A stretch of 64,000 nucleotides of DNA from Nonlabens antarcticus (GTDB taxonomy: Bacteria > Bacteroidota > Bacteroidia > Flavobacteriales > Flavobacteriaceae). The DNA lies in assembly GCF_015356755.1 (NCBI RefSeq), contig NZ_JADFCO010000058.1, positions 1-64,000 on the forward strand, read 5' to 3'. Under the pieces are notes generated by a model. The model was not told the origin of the DNA. It saw only the letters and a program-made list of their open reading frames with translations, and made no database searches. Made by a program: the position numbers and the translations under genes. Shown piece by piece: positions 49,030 to 56,528 of this stretch; positions within the stretch are counted from its first letter, which is position 1, and every line of letters begins with the position of its first letter.

Positions 49030-49473
49030 TTATGAAACAGTTGTAGGGGCTAATTTACAGGTAATAAATTTGAGACCATTCTCAATTCTGATTTGGTAGT
49101 CCCGATCATTTTTATAACCTATTTCTTTATGGCCATCGATTTGCTTCAAATAAAAACCTTCTGGATTTTTACCTGTTTCTTTGATAATCTCGTTTGGCGT
49201 CATAATAAATTCATCTACATCAACAGGCTCATCATCAACATAGATTGTCAACTTTTTGAAGAGCTTCGCTTTAAATCCTTCGATCCCTGGATCATTAAGA
49301 TCAATTTTTTCATCAAGTTGGACGGGTTCAAAGCCTGCCTCGTTGATTTTTTTGAGAAGTTCAAAATCTTCTATAGGCTCACAACCTGAAATCATTAATA
49401 TCTCTTTCCCTGTTATTGTAGAGTTTTCAGATTCATATTTTTTTCTGTTTACTCTAAAGCTAAATTTTCCCAT
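49030..49473 (-). CDS. Multiubiquitin protein (two beta-grasp repeats)
   Basis: A 147-residue protein with two imperfect ubiquitin-like repeats. Repeat 1 covers about residues 4-70 (FSFRVNRKKYESENSTITG, then PVQLDEKIDLNDPGIEGF). Repeat 2 covers about 72-140 (KLTIYVDDEPVDVDEFIM, TPNEIIKETG, then YQIRIENGLKFIT). This is the Multiubiquitin (PF14452-type) pattern. It ends in APTTVS without a terminal Gly-Gly, so the conjugation end is unclear; the JAB domain may trim it. It is the first gene of the operon, so the modifier, E2 and E1/JAB are made together. Confidence 0.88.
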   Translation of the reverse strand: MGKFSFRVNRKKYESENSTITGKEILMISGCEPIEDFELLKKINEAGFEPVQLDEKIDLNDPGIEGFKAKLFKKLTIYVDDEPVDVDEFIMTPNEIIKETGKNPEGFYLKQIDGHKEIGYKNDRDYQIRIENGLKFITCKLAPTTVS

Positions 49474-49552
49474 TTTATATATTTTTAGGAATTATCTCAT
49501 TCTTTAAAATAGTCTGAGAATACTATTCAGGTAAGAGTTGTATGGATATTAG

Positions 49553-49582
49553 TTGCATATGATGCAAATTTTAATACCTTTG
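49553..49582 (+). promoter_or_regulatory. Promoter of a small RNA, with overlapping palindrome
   Basis: TTG at 49553-49555 and TACCTTTG at 49575-49582 are exactly 19 bases apart, a perfect Bacteroidota promoter. The -33 part sits in an inverted repeat TTGCAT-ATG-ATGCAA (49553-49567) that could be an operator. It points right, against both flanking genes, and no reading frame follows. Confidence 0.75.
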
Positions 49583-49587
49583 TACAA

Positions 49588-49701
49588 CTAAAAAAGGGAA
49601 AGCATAAGGTGATAAGCCTTATATAGAGTCCACAAAACTTTAATTCCCATATTTTTAATCCAATTTATTGTTACCGCAATAGATTGGATTTTCTTTTTTT
49701 T
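49588..49701 (+). ncRNA. Putative structured small RNA
   Basis: A ~115-nt transcript is predicted from the promoter above to the strong terminator at 49657-49701. Inside, GGGAA (49596-49600) can pair with TTCCC (49644-49648), enclosing a hairpin ATAAGG/CCTTAT (49604-49622). No start codon with a reasonable frame is found. It lies between the multiubiquitin operon and the antitoxin gene, on the opposite strand to both. I do not recognise an RNA family. The 5' end is inferred from the promoter. Confidence 0.6.
49657..49701 (+). terminator. Terminator of the small RNA
   Basis: A 14-bp stem, AATCCAATTTATTG with CAATAGATTGGATT, loop TTACCG (one T-G pair), followed by TTCTTTTTTTT. On the minus strand it may also slow the antitoxin transcript, but there the T run is poor. 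Confidence 0.9.
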
Positions 49702-49707
49702 ATCGGC

Positions 49708-50709
49708 CTATATTTTTAGGTTGAACGCATATTTATAATCAATTAAACTTTTTCCATTTTCAAAATTTTCAATCCACGCATCTTCTAAATGACTAAAGTT
49801 GACAATTTCTGTGGTTGACATTTTCTCGAATTTACTTTTTACCGTATCCAAAATCTTTAACTCCAGATTACTGAATAAACTCCTTTCAAATTTTTTTCTA
49901 GATTTGAACTCTTTGCTATACCCCCAATCATACTCTCTTTCAATTATATCAATAGCATCCTTAGTATTCATAAAATCATAAATGCTATTATAATTGTTTG
50001 GAACAGGTCCCATATTTATAGCCCGGTATCGAGTTCCACTCATTGAAACAGCTTCTTCTCTATAATGTAGAAAATCAGCATAGAATAATAACTTGTTCAA
50101 CTGTGTGACGAAAGGTGTCATTGTTTCCGCAAAAAAAACGACCATCTCTGTCAGCTTCTTTATGTTTGGCCTTAAATATCCGGTGTGATTATCCGGGAGT
50201 TTATCGCCCAGTAAATAATCTTCAAATATCAAAGCAAAACGTTTGTTGCGTTTTTTTTGTATTAGATGATCTATTCTGCTTAAAAGTTCTTTCCATTCTT
50301 TTGAACCACTTTCATAAGCATTGCTCATTTCAACAAGTGACTTAAATTTAACAGGATCATTAGCTAGCTGAATCAAATTAGCATTAGACTGATTAGGTAC
50401 TTCACCATTTTCATAATTTCTATAGCTGTTAATTCCGAAACCTAAAATTTCCGCCATTTTAGATGCTGAAAGCTTATATTTAGAACGTATTTCCCTAATC
50501 TCTTCTGGAAATGGAAGGTTATACTTATCTCGATACTGGTTATAAACTTGTTTCATTTTAATAGTATCAAACTCAGTAGATGTAAAATACTGACTGCTGT
50601 CTTGGCAGAAGAAACTAGGATAACTTACTGGAAAGGACTCTTTTCTAAAAGTCAATTCCATATTTCTAACTTCAACCGACATTTCCTTACCTGTAATTGG
50701 ACTTTTCAT
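49708..50709 (-). CDS. Antitoxin with MqsA-type HTH and Panacea domain
   Basis: A 333-residue protein. Residues 1-60 look like the MqsA N-terminal part (KSPITGKEMSVEVRNMELTFR), but the usual CPxCG zinc site has become SPITG, so zinc binding is probably lost. An Xre-type HTH follows (residues 68-115, SASKMAEILGFGINSYRNYENG). Residues ~180-300 are a Panacea (SocA/DUF4065-like) domain (LNKLLFYADFLHYR, then SGTRYRAINMGPVPNNY). Panacea domains neutralise toxins. It starts 3 bases after the toxin gene. Confidence 0.85.
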   Translation of the reverse strand: MKSPITGKEMSVEVRNMELTFRKESFPVSYPSFFCQDSSQYFTSTEFDTIKMKQVYNQYRDKYNLPFPEEIREIRSKYKLSASKMAEILGFGINSYRNYENGEVPNQSNANLIQLANDPVKFKSLVEMSNAYESGSKEWKELLSRIDHLIQKKRNKRFALIFEDYLLGDKLPDNHTGYLRPNIKKLTEMVVFFAETMTPFVTQLNKLLFYADFLHYREEAVSMSGTRYRAINMGPVPNNYNSIYDFMNTKDAIDIIEREYDWGYSKEFKSRKKFERSLFSNLELKILDTVKSKFEKMSTTEIVNFSHLEDAWIENFENGKSLIDYKYAFNLKI

Positions 50710-50712
50710 AAA

Positions 50713-51060
50713 TTACTTAAATTGATAGTTCATTTTGTACTCCGCTATATGAAAAGAGATACAAATCACACTTGTATTTAACGCTCCAAGAGTGATCTTG
50801 ATGTATATTTCCCTCCGCCGTAACATCCTGCCAAAAACCCACATTTCAGAACCTCCATATTGAGTTTCTTTTAAAGGACCTTCGCAGTAATCATCAATTT
50901 CTAATTTTTCAATTATTTTTTTTCTTTCATTCGGCATAAGTTCAAGGTCCGAAAGGGTTTGGGAGTTTTTATCTCGTTCATCGAGAAACAAAATATCCCA
51001 CATTTTCATCTTAATGTGAAACTCTTTTAAGAATTTTTTTACTTCCTGTTTGGAACTCAT
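50713..51060 (-). CDS. MqsR-like RNase toxin
   Basis: A 115-residue protein ending in the pattern seen in MqsR-like members of the RelE superfamily: IYIKITLGALNTSVICISFH, with LKETQYGGSEMWVFGRML before it. MqsR cleaves mRNA and stops translation. It is first of two genes, followed after 3 bases by the HTH-Panacea antitoxin; MqsR-MqsA order is likewise toxin first. Confidence in the family is moderate because identity to E. coli MqsR is visibly low. Confidence 0.72.
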   Translation of the reverse strand: MSSKQEVKKFLKEFHIKMKMWDILFLDERDKNSQTLSDLELMPNERKKIIEKLEIDDYCEGPLKETQYGGSEMWVFGRMLRRREIYIKITLGALNTSVICISFHIAEYKMNYQFK

Positions 51061-51077
51061 ACCTAAAAATCATATTG

Positions 51078-51107
51078 CAAATATATGTAATTTTTCTTTC
51101 AAAACAA
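51078..51107 (-). promoter_or_regulatory. Promoter of the toxin-antitoxin pair
   Basis: On the minus strand, TTG (51105-51107 on plus, as CAA) is 19 bases from TATATTTG (51078-51085 on plus, as CAAATATA), which ends 17 bases before the toxin start. The -33 TTG touches the first operator palindrome. Confidence 0.78.
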
Positions 51108-51165
51108 CTTTAAAGTGATAAATATACATCTTTAAGTTTTAAAAACAACTTTAAAGTGATAAATA
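51101..51165. promoter_or_regulatory. Tandem operator, two identical 24-bp repeats
   Basis: AAAACAACTTTAAAGTGATAAATA-type repeats at 51101-51124 and 51142-51165, each centred on the 10-bp palindrome ACTTTAAAGT (51107-51116, 51148-51157). The centres are 41 bp apart, about four DNA turns, so two dimers would sit on one face. The first overlaps the -33 element of the toxin promoter, as expected for autorepression by the HTH antitoxin. Confidence 0.7.
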
Positions 51166-51403
51166 AATTTCGTTTAAAAACAATTCAAAGCCTGCACCAT
51201 TAAATGAGAGCGCACTTTTTGAAGAGAGAGAGTATTCAATCAATATATGCGCAAAGGTAAACTCGTAAAATACTCCCATCAAAAGACTACGGCATAATCG
51301 GGCTCGTTTCTCACTCCTTTTATTCCGTTTCCTTTTGAGCTGAGATTTTATCTTCCGTTTGGTTCTAGCTTAAATATTAATTGTTTAACTAAAATCAAAT
51401 GTT
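51166..51403. other. Upstream region of the DUF932 gene
   Basis: About 240 bp without a gene between the operator repeats and the DUF932 gene. A rightward promoter for that gene must lie here, but I could not pick one. Confidence 0.4.
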
Positions 51404-52240
51404 ATGTATTTATCAAATTTACAGCAGGATGAAATCTTCGTTCCATCAGAAATGAAATCCTTGAAAAGCCTGACCCAGATGGAATCCCGAAGGGGACTTG
51501 AAAATACCATAATTTCAAATGGCAAAATTGTCAACGTGGTATCGAACAGCTACGGCCACGTACCGAACGAACTATTCTTTAAGAAAGCAGAGGAAATGTT
51601 GACTGATGCCGGACTGAATTATCAGAAACGGACGATCAACAGGAATGATAGGTCTTTCATTACCGACTTTATCATCGACGATAAAAGCCAGTTTTCGGTA
51701 AAGAACGAAAAAGACCTGATACTGCCGATGCTGCGGTTTAAGAATTCCTATGATGGTAGCGAAAAAACATCGGGGCATTTTGGCTTTTACCGGCAAGTAT
51801 GCTCCAATGGCCTTCACGTTTCACAGGCGGAAATCGAGTTTTCCATCAAGCACAGTAAGAACAATACCGACTTGATAATGCCAAGGTTGAACAATTTGTT
51901 CGATAAGTTCGTGGATAATGAATTTTATAGCATTACCAAGAAGTTCGACAGAATGAGGGAATTTGAAATTATCGACACCAAGGAATTTGTAAAAGAAATT
52001 CTGGAAAGCACGAGATTGTTCCGGTATGAATGTAGTGATAGGAACAATGATCCTTCAAAGAAATCCCGGGAAGTCCTTGAAATTCTTGATAATGAAGCGT
52101 TGCTGCTCAATGAAGTTCCCAATTTATGGATAGGCTATAATGCTTTTAATCAAATGCTTCACAATACATTGAAGAAAAGCTTTTCACAACAAGAACGCTT
52201 GGACAAAAAACTGTTCGATGCCGTTTATGAAATGGCTTAA
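51404..52240 (+). CDS. DUF932-family protein
   Basis: A 278-residue cytoplasmic protein with the DUF932 pattern seen in plasmid- and phage-encoded proteins: VVSNSYGHVPNELFF near residue 48, then LPMLRFKNSYDGSEK and GFYRQVCSNGLHV. Role unknown. It belongs to the mobile backbone along with SSB and the mobilisation genes, although the cargo cassette now separates them. Confidence 0.85.
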   Translation: MYLSNLQQDEIFVPSEMKSLKSLTQMESRRGLENTIISNGKIVNVVSNSYGHVPNELFFKKAEEMLTDAGLNYQKRTINRNDRSFITDFIIDDKSQFSVKNEKDLILPMLRFKNSYDGSEKTSGHFGFYRQVCSNGLHVSQAEIEFSIKHSKNNTDLIMPRLNNLFDKFVDNEFYSITKKFDRMREFEIIDTKEFVKEILESTRLFRYECSDRNNDPSKKSREVLEILDNEALLLNEVPNLWIGYNAFNQMLHNTLKKSFSQQERLDKKLFDAVYEMA

Positions 52241-52323
52241 TGCTATTAAAGGTTCATCCAGTACCTCAAACTGGATTTTTCCTATTTTCAGCAAAAGGAT
52301 TTAATTGGAAAGTTGGCTTTGCA

Positions 52324-52532
52324 ATCCCACTCAGCCCATTCCCCTGCATTCCGCGAAAAGCTCCATTCCGGGAAAAGCGCTTCATTACCAAAGGTCTTGG
52401 ACTCGACTCCAAAGCTTCCGATTCCCATTGCGCTAATCCTGCTGAAATACGCAGGAACGCTCCATTCCCATCTACACCTTAAAAGTTAAGTCCGCTTTAA
52501 ATCCTACTTCAAGAGGATAATCCATTTTCATA
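52324..52532. repeat. ~208-bp direct repeat, copy 1
   Basis: This starts ATCCCACTCAGCCCATTCCC and ends in a GATAATCCATTTTCATA segment. It matches 54894-55100 over its whole length with few changes and small gaps. It is visibly richer in C than its surroundings and holds short CATTCCgsg-type words. No convincing gene; a frame at 52240-52482 crosses it only by chance. Confidence 0.88.
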
Positions 52533-52668
52533 TTTCAGGTCGGGTCAATGTGTGTGCATAAATAAATTGGTAAAACTCTTTTTTAACTTACTTCAATTTT
52601 TAATTCAATTCACTCATAGCTTTTCTTAACTTTACAAAAAGTAAGTCTAAATAAAAATAATACTTAAG
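52533..52668. other. Upstream region of the DUF1259 lipoprotein gene
   Basis: AT-rich, 136 bp. It must hold the promoter of the DUF1259 gene; TAACTTTA near 52628-52635 is a weak -7-like box. No gene. Confidence 0.35.
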
Positions 52669-53619
52669 ATGAAAAAAATACTGATTTTATTAAGTCTTTT
52701 TGGATTATTAACTGCCTGTAATAATCGCAATGAAAAACCTAAAGAAGATAAGAACACATCAAATCTGGAAAAATCCGTTTCTCAGGATTCAACGGATTTA
52801 GTCCAACAAAATTCATTTAGGGTTGAGGAAATAGACAGTTTCTGGAACAAGAAACTAGCGGACAATAAGGAATTTTACAAAGTGACCTTTCCCCGTACTG
52901 ATATTCACCTAAAAATTGATGGAGCGCCTGTGGAGGCCGGTTTGGCATACACTTCTTGGATAGCATACCGCCCGATGGGGAACAAAACACAAATTATGGG
53001 GGATATGGTAATGCTGGACACCGAAATCCCTAGGGTTCTACCTTATTTGAAGGAAAACGGCATTGTAATAACCGCTATTCATAATCATTTGTTACGTGAA
53101 CAGCCCCGACTGATTTATATGCACATTGCGGGGAACGGGGACGCTCTGGAATTATCTAAAATTATGAAAGGTGCTTATGCGCTTACCGCTACACCATTGA
53201 CCGAAACCAAAAGTGAAAGTGAGAAAAAAGAAATGGATTGGGCTCCGGTAAAGAAAATCTTGGGTTCGAATGGCAAAGAAAGTGGAAATTTATTGAAATT
53301 TGGTTTTCCCAGAAAAGGGTCAATTACTATGAATGGCGAAACAATGCCCTCAACTTTTGGCATTGCAACCGCAATTGGCTTTCAGGCCATCAATAAAAAT
53401 GAGGCTATTATAACAGGCGACTTTGTAATGAGAGCCGACGAAGTGAATGCGGTCATTACAGAATTGGTGAAAAACAATATTGAAGTTGCAGCACTACATA
53501 ATCATATGCTTTTTGAGGAACCCCGATTGTTTTATATGCATTTTTGGGCCAAGGGAAACCCGGAAGAACTTGCAGAAGGATTTAAGGCTGCATTAGAACA
53601 AACTTCCTCAATTCAATAA
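52669..53619 (+). CDS. DUF1259 (LppY/LpqO-like) lipoprotein
   Basis: A 316-residue lipoprotein with lipobox LLTACNNRN near residue 17. It has two tandem DUF1259 repeats, about residues 55-170 and 195-310. Each has a GDM/GDF...M core and ends in a H-N-H-(L/M)-L-x-E-x-PRL-x-YMH motif (HNHLLREQPRLIYMH and HNHMLFEEPRLFYMH). The His set suggests metal binding. Function unknown. It lies between the two long repeats together with a YncE-like gene facing it, so it looks like cargo. Confidence 0.85.
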   Translation: MKKILILLSLFGLLTACNNRNEKPKEDKNTSNLEKSVSQDSTDLVQQNSFRVEEIDSFWNKKLADNKEFYKVTFPRTDIHLKIDGAPVEAGLAYTSWIAYRPMGNKTQIMGDMVMLDTEIPRVLPYLKENGIVITAIHNHLLREQPRLIYMHIAGNGDALELSKIMKGAYALTATPLTETKSESEKKEMDWAPVKKILGSNGKESGNLLKFGFPRKGSITMNGETMPSTFGIATAIGFQAINKNEAIITGDFVMRADEVNAVITELVKNNIEVAALHNHMLFEEPRLFYMHFWAKGNPEELAEGFKAALEQTSSIQ

Positions 53620-53710
53620 TTTAGAAAACCCAAAATGACCGTTAAAAATTACCGCCAAAGTTCGATCAAACATTTAAACTTTTTGTTGTTTTATTGATGG
53701 TGTGTTATTT

Positions 53711-54706
53711 TTATTTCACCATATAAATCAATATTGAAGCTTCACTATTAAAATCCGAAGGAGATGCAACCATTAATTGGTTTAGTTCTGGAATAAAAAG
53801 GGATGTCCTCGCACCCGAACCAGTCGAAATTTTTCCTTCGGTTGTATAGGTGTCGGCATTAATTTGATTAAATACATCGATATAACCAGCGCCACAGCTC
53901 AAATATAACTGTTCGTTTTGGGGGCTGTAAAAAATATCATCCACATCCCTGTCAATATCCAAAGAAGAAATTTTATTTCCCGTTTGTGTGTCCAATATTA
54001 AGAGCATTGGGGCGTGCCAACATCCTATAAATAAACGATGGTGCACTGCATCTAGGCTCATTGGGAAATTTGACTTTGCTTTTGTCACTTTCCATTTATC
54101 AACCACCCTATTTTTATTTAAATCGATAATCTCAACAAGCTTTTTACCGGGAACATTTACATACATTTTTTTTGCAGCTTCGTCTATTTGAAAAGATTCC
54201 GGATGTCCTGAAAGTTGTATTTTGGCAATAAGATTAAAGGTAGTGGCATCAATTATGGCAATGCCGCCGTTGCCATAACCCACATAAATTTTTTTATCTG
54301 TAGGATCGTAACGAACATTATCGGCATCATCCGGTAGTTTTATTGAAGTCTTTTTATCAAAAGTGGTTGCATTGAAAACCTCGCAAACCCCGTTACCGCC
54401 ATTTGCAACAAAAATGGAGTTGCTTTCAGGAAGGTAAACGACACCTTGGGGTTCGTTTAAATTCTCTATAGTATGGATGATTTTTTTGCTTTTTAAATCA
54501 ACCACTTCAATGGTATTGTTGCCCAATGCAGCTACATAAAGTATTTGTTGCCCGTTGTTATAACTTAAATGGTCAATTCGCCCTCTTACTTCGGACAAGG
54601 GAACTGTTGCAATTAATTGAAGTGAATTGCTTTGATTTTGTGCCTTACACCCATTAAACAAGAGAAGGAACAAAAAAGAAAAATTTAAAATTGTTTTTTT
54701 ATCCAT
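53711..54706 (-). CDS. YncE-like beta-propeller lipoprotein
   Basis: A 331-residue lipoprotein (lipobox LLLFNGCKAQ near residue 20) with seven or so propeller blades, e.g. LYVAALGNNTIEVVDLKSKK, SIFVANGGNGVCEVF and KIYVGYGNGGIAIIDATTF. This is the YVTN/YncE family of surface or periplasmic proteins with no fixed role; some bind DNA or metals. It is convergent with the DUF1259 gene and belongs to the same repeat-flanked cargo. Confidence 0.85.
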   Translation of the reverse strand: MDKKTILNFSFLFLLLFNGCKAQNQSNSLQLIATVPLSEVRGRIDHLSYNNGQQILYVAALGNNTIEVVDLKSKKIIHTIENLNEPQGVVYLPESNSIFVANGGNGVCEVFNATTFDKKTSIKLPDDADNVRYDPTDKKIYVGYGNGGIAIIDATTFNLIAKIQLSGHPESFQIDEAAKKMYVNVPGKKLVEIIDLNKNRVVDKWKVTKAKSNFPMSLDAVHHRLFIGCWHAPMLLILDTQTGNKISSLDIDRDVDDIFYSPQNEQLYLSCGAGYIDVFNQINADTYTTEGKISTGSGARTSLFIPELNQLMVASPSDFNSEASILIYMVK

Positions 54707-54893
54707 TTCCTTAAAATTTAAAGTTTTGGAGCCATTTTAGCTTATTGTTTACATAGCCACCAACTCATTTATATCCCTACAATATACAAACTTATAAGTC
54801 CGGATTCCGACAAAAGACAAAAGTCATATAACTTATTATCGCCCCTTATTTTATGCTGAAAAATTAATGGTTGAATTACAAATAATAGTTTTT
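54707..54893. other. Gap before repeat copy 2
   Basis: An AT-rich 187-bp stretch upstream of the YncE-like gene (minus strand). It should hold that gene's promoter; none could be picked. No gene. Confidence 0.35.
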
Positions 54894-55100
54894 ATCCCAC
54901 TCAGCCCATTCCCCTACATTCCGCTGAAAAAGCTTCATTCCGGGAAAAGCGCTTCATTCCAAAGGTCTTGGACACGACCCCAAAGCTTCCGATTTCCATT
55001 GCGCTAATCCTGCTGAAATACGCAGGAACGCTCCATTCCCATCTACACCTTTGAAGTCAAGTCCGCTTTTAATCCTACTCAAAGGATAATCCGTTTTCAT
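54894..55100. repeat. ~208-bp direct repeat, copy 2
   Basis: This starts ATCCCACTCAGCCCATTCCC and ends GATAATCCGTTTTCATA, matching copy 1 (52324-52532) nearly base for base in the middle (GCGCTAATCCTGCTGAAATA region). A minus frame crossing it (54954-55280) is not protein-like. Confidence 0.88.
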
Positions 55101-55120
55101 AACCCGGTCAGCACATTGCC

Positions 55121-55280
55121 GCTGCATTTCGCGAAAAGCTACATTCCGGGCAAAGAGCTTTCCTACTAAGGTCTTGGACACCATCCCCGATTTCTGCTTT
55201 CCATTCCGCTTGCCCTTCCCGCCCTGCTGGGAAGCGCACTCCATTCCAAGGTGAAATAGGTAACGGAGTCCGCTTTTCAT
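55121..55280. repeat. Diverged third copy of the long repeat
   Basis: The order of words is the same as in the two good copies (CTGCATT-CGCGAAAAGCT-CATTCCGGG-AAGGTCTTGGACAC ... CACTCCATTCCAAGG ... AGTCCGCTTTTCAT), but with many changes and a GC-rich insert. It follows copy 2 after 20 bases. Confidence 0.65.
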
Positions 55281-55473
55281 AGGAATTCCATTTAATCATT
55301 TAGTCCCGCTTCCTATGTTTTTGTACTTCACAAAAGGCATTTAGAACTACTCCCGCACCGCCGCTGTCCCTACCCTTTTTTGTAAGCAAAATACCAACAT
55401 TTGGAAGTTAAACGGAGTGCATAACCGGTCGTGCCTCCCTTTTATAACTCCTTATTAATTCCAAATATTGAAA

Positions 55474-55677
55474 ATGTATCAGCAACAAAAAAAGGTAACA
55501 GCGGACGGCTCTATGGGAAGTAAATCAAAATCGAAACTTATGAAATCTTACAAAAACATCAAAAAGGAAGCGGGACTAAAAAAAACAAAAAAGGAAAACG
55601 CTCTGGATATAATAAGTAAATCACTTCAAAAAAACATAAACGCAAACTATCCGAAGGGTTCGGGTAGCCTTAATTAA
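55474..55677 (+). CDS. Small basic protein upstream of ssb
   Basis: A 67-residue, strongly basic protein (KKTKKENALDIISKSLQKN, then NYPKGSGSLN). The ATG at 55474 is preferred over the TTG two codons upstream. It ends 16 bases before ssb and is probably co-transcribed with it. No family recognised; a DNA-binding helper is a guess from charge and place. Confidence 0.55.
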   Translation: MYQQQKKVTADGSMGSKSKSKLMKSYKNIKKEAGLKKTKKENALDIISKSLQKNINANYPKGSGSLN

Positions 55678-55693
55678 TCTTAATTCTTTTATT

Positions 55694-56050
55694 ATGAGTA
55701 CTTTAAAAAATCACGTACAGTTAATCGGAAACGTTGGCCAAGAGCCACAAATCACGAACCTTGAAAGCGGTAAAAAGGTAGCCCGTCTTTCACTCGCCAC
55801 AAATGAGTATTACAAAAACAGCGAGGGCGAAAAAATCCAAAATACCGAATGGCACACGATAGTAGCCTGGGGCAAAACTGCCGAAATCATCGAGAAATAT
55901 GCCGGAAAGGGCAAAGAAATCGGGGTAACGGGAAAACTGAAATCCCGAAGCTACGAGGACAAGGACGGTATCAAAAGATATGTTACCGAAGTGGAAGCCA
56001 ATGAAATCCTTTTGTTGGGAACTAAGAACGGCAATAATTCAGCCGATTAA
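55694..56050 (+). CDS. ssb: Single-stranded DNA-binding protein
   Basis: A 118-residue OB-fold protein (LKNHVQLIGNVGQEPQITNL, TEWHTIVAWGKTAEI, GKLKSRSYEDKDG). It protects single-stranded DNA during transfer or replication of the element. It stops soon after the OB fold (GTKNGNNSAD). The long linker and acidic DDDIPF-type tip of chromosomal SSB are absent, which is common for element-encoded copies and means it may not recruit host repair proteins. Confidence 0.94.
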   Translation: MSTLKNHVQLIGNVGQEPQITNLESGKKVARLSLATNEYYKNSEGEKIQNTEWHTIVAWGKTAEIIEKYAGKGKEIGVTGKLKSRSYEDKDGIKRYVTEVEANEILLLGTKNGNNSAD

Positions 56051-56126
56051 TTTAAAAATAAAGAGGGCGTTTCCGTCTAAAGTTGCGCCCTCTTTTTCAT
56101 TATCCATTAATTAAAATTAGATAACA

Positions 56127-56507
56127 ATGAAAACACAAGTTAACGAAATCAAAGAGGGATTGCAACATTTTCACGGTTCAGAAACCATATTTCAAATCCC
56201 ATTATTAAGAACCCGTTACACAAACGGACTGAAATATTTGGCGGAAGCTGCCGAATGTTTTTGGCTCATTACGGACACTTCTATAATCGCAAAAAGCCTA
56301 ATGAACCGAAGCGAATTTATTACTATCGACTTCAAGAGATTGTCCGAGGACAAACAGGATTTTACGGGCTACGAAGCTGAGATAATCTACACGGATGGAA
56401 ATGATAATATTTTGGAAAAACACGGGTATCGGGCGACTGATTTTCCGCTCGATGAACTGCGGTTGTTTTTTGTAAATAATACACTGATGTTACCGAGCGA
56501 ATACTAA
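56127..56507 (+). CDS. DUF6876 family protein
   Basis: A 126-residue protein with GLQHFHGSETIFQIPLL and GLKYLAEAAECFWLITDTS at the N-terminus, a pattern I associate with DUF6876, usually found on plasmids and integrative elements. It is part of the backbone downstream of ssb. Function unknown. Confidence 0.72.
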   Translation: MKTQVNEIKEGLQHFHGSETIFQIPLLRTRYTNGLKYLAEAAECFWLITDTSIIAKSLMNRSEFITIDFKRLSEDKQDFTGYEAEIIYTDGNDNILEKHGYRATDFPLDELRLFFVNNTLMLPSEY

Positions 56508-56528
56508 CCCCTTCAAAACCTAAAAATT

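Noticed and set aside
51101-51165. 24-bp repeats as a mini CRISPR
   Set aside because: Two copies only, with a 17-bp gap. Their place on a toxin promoter and the central palindrome fit an operator better.
52240-52482. 80-residue frame over repeat copy 1
   Set aside because: The same repeat in copy 2 does not keep this frame, so selection on a protein is not seen.
54954-55280. 108-residue minus-strand frame over repeat copies 2 and 3
   Set aside because: Copy 1 does not keep the frame, and composition follows the repeat rather than a protein.
52324-55280. Long repeats as a CRISPR array
   Set aside because: Repeats are ~208 bp, only two or three copies, and separated by genes or diverged DNA, with no short regular spacers and no cas genes.
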